Source: CAWCBG01 sp963793845 (lineage in GTDB: Bacteria > Acidobacteriota > Terriglobia > Terriglobales > Acidobacteriaceae). From it: a stretch of 64,000 nucleotides of DNA. The translations under genes and the position numbers were made by a program. The notes under the pieces were generated by a model. It ran no database searches and was not told the DNA's origin. It worked only from the letters and a program-made list of their open reading frames with translations. Positions within the stretch are counted from its first letter, which is position 1. Each line of letters opens with the position of its first letter. The DNA is taken from assembly GCA_963793845.1 (NCBI GenBank), contig CAWCBG010000004.1, forward strand, positions 1 to 64,000, written 5' to 3'. Of the stretch, positions 45,034 to 54,011 are shown piece after piece.

Positions 45034-45840
45034 CTAGTGTGGCGTCCAATTGGGATGAGAGGTGAACAGGCCGTTCACAAATCCCATCTGGAAGGTGATG
45101 AACAGGCCGAACGCCACGCTGACCACACCGGAAGCCACCGCCAAGCCGCGGTTGAAGTTCGCAAAGCGTTTTCCCGTGTAGGCGAATGGAGCCCCAATGA
45201 TCATCGTGATCACCATCATGCCGGCGATGGTTCCGATGCCAAATACCAGCAGGTAAGCCAGCGCCCAGCGCGGATCGCGAATGGTAGTCAAGACCAGCAG
45301 GGCGACCGCGGCCGACCCCGCCAATCCATGGACGATTCCGATCGCCAGCGGACGCAGAAGCTGGTAGAGACCAATCCGCTCCAGCACTCTGCCGAACGTC
45401 CCCTTGGGCGATTGTTCCAGATGCAGGTGGACTTCTGGGGAGTGCCCGTGAACATGCACGTGCTGGTGTCCGCCGTGCCGGTGCGGATGGATGTGAATGA
45501 CTTCGTCGTGATTGTGTCCGGGCGTAAATCGGTTGGTGATCCACTGGGTCAGCCCGGTGAGATTCATGACTCCGAGCACGATCAGCATGATGCCGACCGC
45601 CATCTCCATCGCCAGGCCGACCCGGGGAGGAATAACCAAGTTGAACACGATGATGGCAGCGCCAACGAAGAAGATGGTGATGGTGTGTCCCACACCCCAC
45701 AGCATGCCAATGAGGCCGGCATGACGAATGCTTTGCTGACGGCTCACAATGGTGGTCACGGCCACCACGTGGTCGGGATCGGTGGCATGACGCATGCCCA
45801 GCAGGAACCCCACCCCAATCACCGTCAGTAGACTAAGCAC
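45034..45840 (-). CDS. Nickel/cobalt transporter, NicO/UreH-like
   Basis: A 268-residue membrane protein with about six to seven helices. The metal-selectivity motif RHATDPDH (H-x4-D-H) is in the first helix (residues 17-24). A strongly His-rich cytoplasmic loop at about residues 108-142 contains HNHDEVIHIHPHRHGGHQHVHVHGHSPEVHLHLE, likely a metal-binding or storage segment. GIVHGLAGSAAVALL is the second family motif. It would take up nickel or cobalt (family knowledge), but no hydrogenase or urease gene is nearby to indicate which. Confidence 0.85.
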   Translation of the reverse strand: MLSLLTVIGVGFLLGMRHATDPDHVVAVTTIVSRQQSIRHAGLIGMLWGVGHTITIFFVGAAIIVFNLVIPPRVGLAMEMAVGIMLIVLGVMNLTGLTQWITNRFTPGHNHDEVIHIHPHRHGGHQHVHVHGHSPEVHLHLEQSPKGTFGRVLERIGLYQLLRPLAIGIVHGLAGSAAVALLVLTTIRDPRWALAYLLVFGIGTIAGMMVITMIIGAPFAYTGKRFANFNRGLAVASGVVSVAFGLFITFQMGFVNGLFTSHPNWTPH

Positions 45841-45949
45841 GATCTCACCTGGCGCTGCTTCTCAGATTGTAGGATACGCCGCCCACCACCAGCCTGACAG
45901 CGATAACATCCAAATCCGGCCAATGAAACCCGTGGTGGCAAAAGTAGCG

Positions 45950-46915
45950 CTAGTCCCCGCTTGCCTCGACTTCAGGCAACTCCGGCACTCCGTCTTGGAT
46001 GCCTTTACCGGAATGCACAGTTGCTGTTGTAACCAAGGCGACGCCGGCGACAATCACCACGGTGCCCGCCAGCATGAAGCCGTCGAAGCGTTCGTGCAGC
46101 ACCAGCCATCCCAAGAACACGGCCACAATCGGATTGACATACGCATAGGTCGCGACCTTGGGTGTGGGCACATGCTTCAGCAACCAGATATATGCGCTGT
46201 AGCCCACCCACGATCCAAACACTACGAGGTAGAGCGTCGCCAGCAGCGCCCGGCTGGTGACCACTGCATGGTGAATCTGGCCCGTCGCCGTCGCCAGAAT
46301 GAGGTGGGCACAACCGGCGAAGATCATCTCCCAGGCGGTCGCGGTCAGCGGGTTGGTCTTCATCTCCCACTTGCGCGAGAGCACCGAACCTACCGACCAG
46401 CTGAAGGAAGAAAACAGCAGGCTGGTGGCCCCCACGACCTGCATGATGCCGAGGGTGTCGCGGTACTCCACCTTTGGCCAGAAGAGGATCGCCACCCCGC
46501 CGAAAGCGAGTGCCATCCCCATCAATCCACGGCGAGAAAGGCGATCGCCACGGAAGGCCAGCACTTCAATCAGGAGAAACCATACCGGCGTGACCGCGAT
46601 GATCAGGGCGGCGAATCCCGTGGGCACCCACTGCTCGGCCCAGGCCAGTCCGCCATTTCCACCCACCAGCAAGAGGCAACCGATCAGCGCCAGCCGCCGC
46701 GCTTCGTCCCAGGAGATGCGGATGTTGCGGCCGAATACAGCGCAAGCCAGCAGCATCAGCGGCCCGGCGATGAGGAAGCGCATGGCGCACATCACCAGCG
46801 GTGGAAGGTGTTCGTTGGCTGTAATGCCGATGGCCAGGTAGGTTGAGCCCCAGAACACATACACCAGCGCGAACGCGACAATCACTTCCAGACGACGTTG
46901 GCTTTGCGTTGGCAT
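45950..46915 (-). CDS. EamA-domain (DMT superfamily) transporter
   Basis: A 321-residue membrane protein with ten helices in two EamA repeats. It begins VIVAFALVYVFWGSTYLAIGITANEHLPPLVMCAMRFLIAG, the typical repeat start, and the second repeat contains LLATLYLVVFGSWVGYSAYIWLLKHVPTPKVATYAYVNPIVAVFLGWLVLHE. It resembles the YedA/RhaT-like drug/metabolite exporters. It is the full-size counterpart of the half transporters at 7864-8678. It follows pgsA on the same strand after 39 bases, so co-transcription is possible. Confidence 0.88.
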   Translation of the reverse strand: MPTQSQRRLEVIVAFALVYVFWGSTYLAIGITANEHLPPLVMCAMRFLIAGPLMLLACAVFGRNIRISWDEARRLALIGCLLLVGGNGGLAWAEQWVPTGFAALIIAVTPVWFLLIEVLAFRGDRLSRRGLMGMALAFGGVAILFWPKVEYRDTLGIMQVVGATSLLFSSFSWSVGSVLSRKWEMKTNPLTATAWEMIFAGCAHLILATATGQIHHAVVTSRALLATLYLVVFGSWVGYSAYIWLLKHVPTPKVATYAYVNPIVAVFLGWLVLHERFDGFMLAGTVVIVAGVALVTTATVHSGKGIQDGVPELPEVEASGD

Positions 46916-46954
46916 CGGCGTTATTCCCGGCGGCGTTCGAGCCGGCGGGGGACC

Positions 46955-47524
46955 TCAAGCGGCGGACCGGTGCTCCATCTTGCGCAAGCGATATCCGGTG
47001 ACCAGCACGTAGTGAACACCCGAAATGGTGGTGAAGGTGAAGGTTGCGTAGAGGAAATATCGCTGCAAATCAAAAATCCACGGCAGATGCACGACCTGCC
47101 CCAGGATCACGAAGAAAACCGCGGCAATCTGGCAGAAGGTATTGATCTTGCCGAAGATGCTGGGACGAAAGTCGCGGAAGCCGACCGCTGCATACAACAC
47201 AACGCAGGTTGCCACAATGATGGCGTCACGACTGAAGACCGCCACGGTGTATTTCCAGGGGATTTTCCTGACGAACGACAACACCAGGAACAGCGAGCTC
47301 AACAGCATTTTGTCGGCAATGGGATCAAGGTATTGACCCAGCACGGTGCGCTGGTTCAGCGCGCGCGCCAGCAAACCGTCCAGCGCATCGCTTAAGCCGG
47401 CGAGGATGATCAGCCCCAGCGCCCATTCCCAGTTGCCGTCAAAAACGGAAATAATGACGAAGGGAATAAAGATGAGCCGCAGCAGAGTCAGCTGGTTGGG
47501 AGCGGTCCAGAACTGGCTTCTCAA
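46955..47524 (-). CDS. pgsA: CDP-diacylglycerol-glycerol-3-phosphate 3-phosphatidyltransferase
   Basis: A 189-residue membrane enzyme that makes phosphatidylglycerol phosphate, the first step to PG and cardiolipin. The CDP-alcohol phosphotransferase motif D-G-x2-A-R-x8-G-x3-D-x3-D is present in SDALDGLLARALNQRTVLGQYLDPIAD. It begins NQLTLLRLIFIPFVII, as PgsA does, and has about five helices. Length is normal. Another CDP-alcohol transferase cannot be excluded from the motif alone, but the N-terminus favours PgsA. Confidence 0.9.
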   Translation of the reverse strand: MRSQFWTAPNQLTLLRLIFIPFVIISVFDGNWEWALGLIILAGLSDALDGLLARALNQRTVLGQYLDPIADKMLLSSLFLVLSFVRKIPWKYTVAVFSRDAIIVATCVVLYAAVGFRDFRPSIFGKINTFCQIAAVFFVILGQVVHLPWIFDLQRYFLYATFTFTTISGVHYVLVTGYRLRKMEHRSAA

Positions 47525-47862
47525 TCCATTCCTCCCCTACGGACGAGCCGTTCTCCGCCCAGTGCATTGGCTGCCGTAAACTGAGTAGCCTTCGACTCGC
47601 GACATGGAGAAACATGGGTCATCGTCAGGCTAGAGTTCAGGGAGAACTCTTCGATTGTGACGGTGGTCGCACGAATTGGCAACCCGATCTACGCCACTGG
47701 AGCACGGGAGCGGCTGGAGTGCTTCGAATCGCTCCCAGACTGCGTTTGCGCCGGGCAGGCGAATAACTTACTGCACAACTCTTACAGCGCATCGTGATGC
47801 CGGTCACACCGCTGCGTTGTCAATGTAGCTAGATTGAGAAGGGCGATCGCGCCAATCAAGCC
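47525..47862. other. Intergenic, small inverted repeat only
   Basis: 338 bases between divergent pgsA and yraN, with no supported gene. AGAGTTC and GAACTCT (about 47632-47650) form a 7-bp inverted repeat with a 5-base gap, which could be an operator. Nothing else stands out. Confidence 0.45.
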
Positions 47863-48372
47863 ATGCCGTGGTTCACTCGATTCGTCACCCGGACGCTGGA
47901 ATCTCTCAACCGACGCTTGGCCCGAGCCGAGCCCGAACATCTCCGGACCGCTCGCCGTGGTGAGACGGCGGCTTACCTTTACCTGCGGCAGATGGGCTAC
48001 CGTGTGGTGGCGGCCAACCTGCGAGTACGTCAAAGCCGTGGTGAGATCGACTTGATCGGATGGGATGACGGAATCCTCTGCTTTATCGAGGTAAAGACTC
48101 GGACCACGGAAGGACTAACGCCGCCGGAAGCGGCGGTAGATCACGAGAAGAAGAAGAATATTCTCGCGGTCGCGCGGCGCTACGTGCGGAAGCTGCCAGG
48201 GAACAGAACACCGCGTTGCCGCTTCGATATCGTCAGTGTTTTGCTGGGCGACGGTAAAGAGGATCCCGCCATTCTTCTGCACAGGGGAGCTTTCGACTGG
48301 GAAGCCGACCGGCATCGACAGCCGGACCGGCTCTACGGCTTTCACAGCGCGTCCTGGGGAAAGCGTAGATAG
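47863..48372 (+). CDS. YraN family (UPF0102) endonuclease-like protein
   Basis: A 169-residue protein. The family core is a PD-(D/E)XK-type nuclease fold: RRGETAAYLYLRQMGYRVVAANLRVRQSRGEIDLIGWDDGILCFIEVKTR, with the conserved E-I-D and E-V-K residues. Members are often linked to DNA uptake or repair, but their activity is unproven. The first ~25 residues are additional to the usual start. It ends 1 base before the stop of the convergent rpsA gene. Confidence 0.85.
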   Translation: MPWFTRFVTRTLESLNRRLARAEPEHLRTARRGETAAYLYLRQMGYRVVAANLRVRQSRGEIDLIGWDDGILCFIEVKTRTTEGLTPPEAAVDHEKKKNILAVARRYVRKLPGNRTPRCRFDIVSVLLGDGKEDPAILLHRGAFDWEADRHRQPDRLYGFHSASWGKRR

Positions 48373-48373
48373 A

Positions 48374-50071
48374 CTACTGCGCGACTTCCAACGTGATGAT
48401 CTTGGCAGTTCGATCCAGCCCCGTGATGCGGAAACTTCGAATCTGCCCAGCCCGTACTGCCTCCGGCTCGGCGACGCTCTTGGCCGTTCCACCCTTCCAC
48501 CTTGATTGCAACATAGCGCTGAGGGAGGATACGTCCGCAAACCCTGCCGGTTTGCTCCCCTCTTTCGGAGCTGGTCCTCCACCCACCGGACCGACGGGGC
48601 AAGTGGCGTGAACGCCCTCGCCAAGCTCCACTCGCACCTGCTCGCCAGACACTTCGACGATGCGCCCGGTGACCACATCGCCTTCGCTGTGCTCAGCCAG
48701 ATATTCGTCCAGCCCGGTGGGAACCAGCTGCTTCATACTCAGTCGGATCTGCCGCTTCTCCGTGTCGATCGCCAGCACCTGGGCCTTCACCGTCTGTCCC
48801 AGCTTAAGCACGTCATGAGGCACGTTGATGCGCTTTTCGGCACTGATCTCGCTCACATGCACCATGCCCTCGACACCCTCAAGCAACTGCACGAAGGCTC
48901 CAAACTTGGTCAGGCTGGTGACTGGGCCTTCGATGACCGTTCCGATCGGGAATCTCTGGGCGGCGTCAGCCCAGGGGTCGCCTAGCGCCTGCTTCAGCCC
49001 CAGTGACATGCGACGCTCGGCGAGGTTCACGCCCAGGATCACCGCCTCCACGCTGTCGCCGCTTTTCAGCAGATCGCTCGGCTTCTTAACCCGCTTCACC
49101 CATGACATTTCAGAAATGTGGATCAGGCCTTCCACTCCCGGCTCCAGCTCTACGAAAGCTCCGAAATCGGTCAGCCTCGTTACCACGCCGCGGGTGCGAT
49201 CGCCAGTCTTGTACTTTTCGCCGACCGCGTCCCAGGGATGCGCCTCCAGTTGCTTCATGCCGACCGAAATGCGCTTCATCTCGGCATCGACCTTGAGCAC
49301 GCGCACTTCAATCTGCTGTCCCGGTGAGAGCACGTCGCCGGCGCTGTTGACACGGCTCCAGGAAATATCCGAAATGTGCAGCAGCGCGTCAACTCCGCCG
49401 ATATCGACGAAGGCCCCATACTCGGTCAGGCTGCGAATCGTTCCGTTCACGATGTCGCCTTCCTGAATCTCGGCGTAGCGGCGCTCTTTATTTGAGTTCT
49501 GCTCTTCCTCCGCAATGACCCGGCGGTCCACCACGACGTCCTCATTGGTCACGTCGAGCTTGGTAATGCGGCAGCGGATCTCCTGCCCCACCATCTTTTC
49601 CATCTCGGCCGCATCGCGAGTCCCTGTGCGCGAGGCGGGCATGAAGGCGCGCACGCCAACGTCCACGCTCAGGCCTCCCTTGACTACGGCTGTCACCGTG
49701 CCAAGGATGGTCGTCTTCGCGGCGAATGCCTGCTCCAGCGATTCCCAGTCTTTTGGTCGCCCCACTTTGAAGCGCGTCAGCTCGTAGTAACCCTCGGGAT
49801 CGCGTCCTTTGACCGAGACCAGCAGTTTGTCGCCCGGTTTCACGGTCTCGCCCGCGCTCTCGAAGACGGCGAACGGAAGGATTCCCTCCGACTTGTATCC
49901 GATGTCCAGAAGCACCGAGTCCGGGGTAACGGCGACCACGGTGCCTTGGAGACGTTTGCTGCCATCCTCGGCTTTATGCGAATGACTGCGCTCGTACTGG
50001 GTGAGAAGATCGCCGAAGGACTCGGGCGATTCGTCGGTGGATTGCGATTCAGGAATGTGTGGATCGGACAT
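48374..50071 (-). CDS. rpsA: 30S ribosomal protein S1
   Basis: A 565-residue protein with six S1 RNA-binding domains, beginning at about residues 40, 110, 205, 290, 375 and 460. Domains 3-5 are canonical (GTIRSLTEYGAFVDIGGVDALLHISDISW, GVVTRLTDFGAFVELEPGVEGLIHISEMSW, GPVTSLTKFGAFVQLLEGVEGMVHVSEIS). Domains 1, 2 and 6 are diverged, as in bacterial S1. It binds mRNA at the ribosome and helps start translation on weakly structured leaders. A second S1-like protein (for example a polyA-binding homologue) cannot be fully excluded. Confidence 0.9.
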   Translation of the reverse strand: MSDPHIPESQSTDESPESFGDLLTQYERSHSHKAEDGSKRLQGTVVAVTPDSVLLDIGYKSEGILPFAVFESAGETVKPGDKLLVSVKGRDPEGYYELTRFKVGRPKDWESLEQAFAAKTTILGTVTAVVKGGLSVDVGVRAFMPASRTGTRDAAEMEKMVGQEIRCRITKLDVTNEDVVVDRRVIAEEEQNSNKERRYAEIQEGDIVNGTIRSLTEYGAFVDIGGVDALLHISDISWSRVNSAGDVLSPGQQIEVRVLKVDAEMKRISVGMKQLEAHPWDAVGEKYKTGDRTRGVVTRLTDFGAFVELEPGVEGLIHISEMSWVKRVKKPSDLLKSGDSVEAVILGVNLAERRMSLGLKQALGDPWADAAQRFPIGTVIEGPVTSLTKFGAFVQLLEGVEGMVHVSEISAEKRINVPHDVLKLGQTVKAQVLAIDTEKRQIRLSMKQLVPTGLDEYLAEHSEGDVVTGRIVEVSGEQVRVELGEGVHATCPVGPVGGGPAPKEGSKPAGFADVSSLSAMLQSRWKGGTAKSVAEPEAVRAGQIRSFRITGLDRTAKIITLEVAQ

Positions 50072-50150
50072 GAAGAGCTACAGCCTCGATGTGGATGGAC
50101 TCTTATGAGGATACCAAACCGGGACCTGTTATCCAGAGCGGGATGACAGT

Positions 50151-50948
50151 CTAGGAGGTTGAGTCGCGCCTCAGCTTCCATAGAATCTGGCGCAGCATAC
50201 CAAGCCATACTTCGGCGTCGGCAGCGCTCAAACTCAGACGTCGCACCAGGCGGCGCGTCTTCTTTTCGGCGGTCTCGGCGCCCTTGGGGTCGATGTATCC
50301 CGAGTAACGTAAACTATCGGCCAGCACCGATGTAATCATTTCCTCGGTCTCGGCACTCGCCTTCGTTGGCACATCGAACTTTTCCCCTGGCTGTGTTGCC
50401 CGCGCCAACTCATAGAGACAGACGGCCACGGCCTGCCCCAGGTTCATAGACGCGTGCTCGTCGCGAGTCGGTATCTGTAGCAGCCAATGGCAGTGGCTCA
50501 GATCGGCATTCGAGAGTCCAACTTTTTCCGAACCAAACAGCAGCGCCATCGGAGCGTGTTGCAGATGGCGGCGCAGATCCGGCCCCGCGAAATCCAGTCG
50601 CTGAAGCGGTTGTTGCGGGTCGCGACGACTTGCCGACGTGGTGCCCACGACCAGCTTGCAATCGGCTACCGCGCCGGCAACAGTATCGAACTCCTCGGCG
50701 CGGGCCAATACTTCACCCGCTCCGACGGCCGAACGCGCTTCCCGGAATGCCACCTCAAACGGCTTCACGACACGAAGATGGAGGAAGCCGAAGTTGCTCA
50801 TGGCACGAGCCGCCGCGCCGATGTTCAGTGGATTCCGAGCGGCGATCAAAACTACGCGCAGGTTGTCGAGTTCAGGCGGAGAAGTCAAGCTGGCCAATTT
50901 TACGACGATGCAGGAACGCGGTGCGTCGTCAGCCCACCGTAACCGCAT
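50151..50948 (-). CDS. RNA 2'-O-methyltransferase of the TrmJ/TrmH (SPOUT) family
   Basis: A ~265-residue SPOUT methyltransferase, most like TrmJ (tRNA Xm32). The knot motifs are visible: LIAARNPLNIGAAARAMSNFG, MALLFGSEKVGLSN and ASMNLGQAVAVCLYELAR. A C-terminal helical extension (~80 residues) matches TrmJ. ATG 50948 overlaps the cyclic-nucleotide-binding gene by 20 bases. In-frame alternatives further in (near LASLTSPP) are also possible, since no ribosome binding site is clear. Confidence 0.87.
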   Translation of the reverse strand: MRLRWADDAPRSCIVVKLASLTSPPELDNLRVVLIAARNPLNIGAAARAMSNFGFLHLRVVKPFEVAFREARSAVGAGEVLARAEEFDTVAGAVADCKLVVGTTSASRRDPQQPLQRLDFAGPDLRRHLQHAPMALLFGSEKVGLSNADLSHCHWLLQIPTRDEHASMNLGQAVAVCLYELARATQPGEKFDVPTKASAETEEMITSVLADSLRYSGYIDPKGAETAEKKTRRLVRRLSLSAADAEVWLGMLRQILWKLRRDSTS

Positions 50949-51411
50949 GGCGACGGCGTTCCGCCAGCGCACGCTGGATAAATGCGGTCTCCTTGCAGAG
51001 CATGTCGGTCGCTTCCCTGCAGAGGTCAGCGCGGCTTCTCATCAGGTCGAGAAACTCCTTCTGCGGGACGTGAATCACGTCCGATGTGACCAGCGCCGCC
51101 GCGGTCAGGCTGTAAGGCTTCTCGGCAAAAGTGGACGGCAGGCCGAGAAGCGAACCGGACGTGAAAAGCCGGTCGAGCTTGGGTGCCTCCTCCAGGCTCA
51201 TGCGGATCCTACCCTTCATCACCAGGAACACGCCGTTATTCGCGTCTTCAGTGGCAAATAAGATCTGCCTGGGCGAAAAGCGCTGCAGTTCTCCTACGGA
51301 TCCCAGTACATTTACCAAGTCGGTCGAGGCCTTCAGAATGTTGGAGCCCACATCATCCTTCATGTGGTACTTATCCCACGAATTGGAAAACGAGGATGTG
51401 ACCGCAATCAC
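50929..51411 (-). CDS. Cyclic-nucleotide-binding domain protein (Crp-like, no DNA-binding domain)
   Basis: A 160-residue protein consisting of a cNMP-binding beta-roll: ELQRFSPRQILFATEDANNGVFLVMKGRIRMSLEE and GSLLGLPSTFAEKPYSLTAAALVTSDVIHVPQKEFLDLM, followed by a helix. The C-terminal helix-turn-helix of Crp/Fnr regulators is absent. The phosphate-binding cassette lacks the usual Gly-Glu...Arg-Thr pattern, so cAMP binding is doubtful. The start is GTG 51411 or ATG 51363; neither has a strong site. It precedes trmJ with a 20-base overlap. Confidence 0.7.
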   Translation of the reverse strand: MIAVTSSFSNSWDKYHMKDDVGSNILKASTDLVNVLGSVGELQRFSPRQILFATEDANNGVFLVMKGRIRMSLEEAPKLDRLFTSGSLLGLPSTFAEKPYSLTAAALVTSDVIHVPQKEFLDLMRSRADLCREATDMLCKETAFIQRALAERRRHAVTVG

Positions 51412-51641
51412 AGATACCTGTGAAGTGGTTTGAAGGGGAGGTAAACTGCACGAAACATCAGCTTCGCGTTAAGCAAAGGGCTCGCGTGGACTACGACGCG
51501 TCACACTTTGGTTGCAGTGTCCTGCACACGGATTCCAGCTGATTACTGGCGAAGGCACGCAAACGCAGTTATCCTACTTACAGTTCAATGACAACAGCGC
51601 CCTAATTTCCGCGGAGCGGTCCGGGAAGACGGAATACATCT

Positions 51642-53861
51642 ATGCATAAGCGATCGTTAGCGTCCCTCTTTGCTGCAACCCTATTCCTGTCATCGCTCTC
51701 GTCTTTGGCTCAGCAACAGTCGCCTCCCACTCCGCCAAAACACCGCCCGACCCTGGGTCTTGTTCTCCAGGGCGGAGGCGCGCTCGGACTGGCCCACGTC
51801 GGCGTGATCACATGGCTGGAGGAGCACCACATCCCGGTGGATTATGTAGCGGGCACCAGCATGGGCGGTCTGGTAGGCGGTGTCTACGCGACCGGCCATA
51901 ATGCCGCTCAACTTCGTCAAGTAGTGGACAGCATTAATTGGGACCAGGTGATGGCTGGCCAGACTCCGTTTGACGACTTGTCTTACCGCCGCAAGCAAGA
52001 CGAGCGCGATTATCCCAACTCGCTGGAATTTGGCCTGCGCAAGGGACTTCAATTCCCCGGAGGATTCAATTCCGGCCAGCAGGTTTCGCTGATCCTCGAC
52101 CAGGTGGCACTTCCTTACTCAGAGATCAAAAGCTTCAACGACCTGCCGATTCCGTTCGCATGCGTGGCTACCGATCTGGTCAGCGGCAAGCCCAAGGTCT
52201 TCCACGACGGATCGCTGTCTCTCGCACTGCGCTCGACCATGTCGCTGCCCGGAATTTTCACCCCGGTCCGGCAAAAGGATGCCATCTACGCCGATGGCGG
52301 ACTGTTGCAGAACATTCCCGTGGAAGTTGCGAAAGACATGGGAGCCGACCTGATTCTCGGCGTCCACTTGTCTGAAGCTCCCTTAAGCCCAGACGCAAAG
52401 CTGTCGTCATTCGGCGTGCTGGGCCAGTCGATTTCGGTGATGATTTCCGCTAATGAGCTTCGCAGCATGGAGATGGCGGACATCCTGATCTCCGTACCTG
52501 TGCAGAAGTGGGGAGCTCTGAGTTTTGACGATGCCGACGCGATCATCAAGGCGGGCTACGAGGCGGCTGCAGCCAAATCGAAAGTCCTGATGACGCTGGC
52601 AGTCGACGATGCTACGTGGAACCAGTACCTGGCTGAGCGCGATGCCAAAATCCGCTCCACACCTGTTCCGAAGTTTGTCGCGGTCGATGGCGTCAACCGG
52701 GATCTTTCCAACGGAGTCGAGAAAGTGATGGCCGGTGTCGTGGATAAGCCCATCGATTACCAGACACTCGACTCCGACATCATGCGTCTCAAGGGTACGG
52801 GACGCTTTTCGAATCTCAGCTATGAGTTTGTCGATCGCAATGGTCAACAGGGTCTTTTGGTCAAGACGGAAGAGAACGCCTATGGTCCTCCCGTCGTGCG
52901 TCCTCTGATCCTGGTCGATGGTTCCAGTCTCGAAAATGTAACGTTTAATATGGGAGCGAGGGTTACGTTTTACGATCTTGGAGGCTTCCGCTCGGAATGG
53001 CGCACCGACGTGATCCTGTTTTCTGAGTATGGGCTGAGGTCCGAGTATTACCACCCTTTCACGCCACTGACCCATTGGTTCATCGCTCCTCGCGGACTCC
53101 TCGACAACAATCCGTTTTATCTCTACAACGACAATAAACTGGTTTCCATCTATCGGCGACGCGACTACGGCGGCGGTATGGACGTTGGTTATCAGTTCGG
53201 AAGGACTGGCGAACTGCGCTTCGGCTACGAAGGCGGCTGGGAGAAGTTCTCTCCTCAGATCGGAAATCCGAACGAGCTTCCCACTTTTTCTGGTGCCTAT
53301 GCAGATGCCAAGATCCAGTACAGGCTGGATCGTCTTGACGATCCCGTCATTCCCCGCGCCGGCCAGGCCGCCGACATCACCTTCTTATGGTCCAGCGCAA
53401 GCCCCATTGCTACCAATCAGTATCCGGTGCTGCAAGGCGGTTTCAGGGTCTTTCATAAGCTGAGTGAACCGTCCTCGGTCTTCTTCAACGGATACGGCGG
53501 AACAACCTTCGACTATGAGACGGGCCTGCCGCAGTTTTCCTTGGGAGGCTCACAGCTTCTGGTGGCCTATGGCACCAACGAACTTCTGATGGACAAGTAC
53601 TTCCTGTTCCAGTTGGGATACATACGGCAACTGGCGAAGCTGCCTCCGCTATTAGGTAGCGGTATCTATTTGCTAGGGCTGTATGAGGCAGCGCAGGTTT
53701 ATGGACAGCCTCACACCATGATCAACCAGGCTTCGGGATTCCCGACCGACGGAGCTGTGGGACTGGTGGTGAACACGATCTTCGGTCCCGTCGAAGCAGC
53801 CTATGCCTACGGCGACACCGGACACCGGAAGGTCTTCTTCCGCATAGGGAGGCTGTTCTAA
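51642..53861 (+). CDS. Patatin-like phospholipase fused to an outer-membrane beta-barrel (PlpD type)
   Basis: A 739-residue exported protein. The signal peptide is residues 1-23 (LASLFAATLFLSSLSSLAQ). The patatin domain (about 37-310) has the oxyanion loop GGGALGLAHVG, the nucleophile S73 in GTSMGG, and the catalytic Asp in YADGGLLQNIP. A POTRA-like segment (about 345-410, LDSDIMRLKGTGRFSNLSYEF) leads into a C-terminal barrel of ~300 residues, ending FRIGRLF with a terminal Phe as in outer-membrane barrels. This is the type Vd autotransporter layout. It would act as a lipase at the cell surface (inference from PlpD). Confidence 0.88.
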   Translation: MHKRSLASLFAATLFLSSLSSLAQQQSPPTPPKHRPTLGLVLQGGGALGLAHVGVITWLEEHHIPVDYVAGTSMGGLVGGVYATGHNAAQLRQVVDSINWDQVMAGQTPFDDLSYRRKQDERDYPNSLEFGLRKGLQFPGGFNSGQQVSLILDQVALPYSEIKSFNDLPIPFACVATDLVSGKPKVFHDGSLSLALRSTMSLPGIFTPVRQKDAIYADGGLLQNIPVEVAKDMGADLILGVHLSEAPLSPDAKLSSFGVLGQSISVMISANELRSMEMADILISVPVQKWGALSFDDADAIIKAGYEAAAAKSKVLMTLAVDDATWNQYLAERDAKIRSTPVPKFVAVDGVNRDLSNGVEKVMAGVVDKPIDYQTLDSDIMRLKGTGRFSNLSYEFVDRNGQQGLLVKTEENAYGPPVVRPLILVDGSSLENVTFNMGARVTFYDLGGFRSEWRTDVILFSEYGLRSEYYHPFTPLTHWFIAPRGLLDNNPFYLYNDNKLVSIYRRRDYGGGMDVGYQFGRTGELRFGYEGGWEKFSPQIGNPNELPTFSGAYADAKIQYRLDRLDDPVIPRAGQAADITFLWSSASPIATNQYPVLQGGFRVFHKLSEPSSVFFNGYGGTTFDYETGLPQFSLGGSQLLVAYGTNELLMDKYFLFQLGYIRQLAKLPPLLGSGIYLLGLYEAAQVYGQPHTMINQASGFPTDGAVGLVVNTIFGPVEAAYAYGDTGHRKVFFRIGRLF

Positions 53862-54011
53862 GGGGGCGCGGACCGAGTTGGTGCAGGCTGGGTCCGTAGA
53901 GCGCGCCACGTCCGTCTGGGCGCTGGCAACAGTTCCGTCAGCGGACGAAACTGGACTCTCAGCTTAGCCTGAGGGCAGGCTCCGCCACTTCAGATAAACG
54001 CTGAAACGCGA

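Noticed and set aside
45794..46846. A 350-codon plus-strand frame opposite the EamA transporter
   Set aside because: Rich in Gln, Arg and His, as expected from reading a hydrophobic membrane gene backwards.
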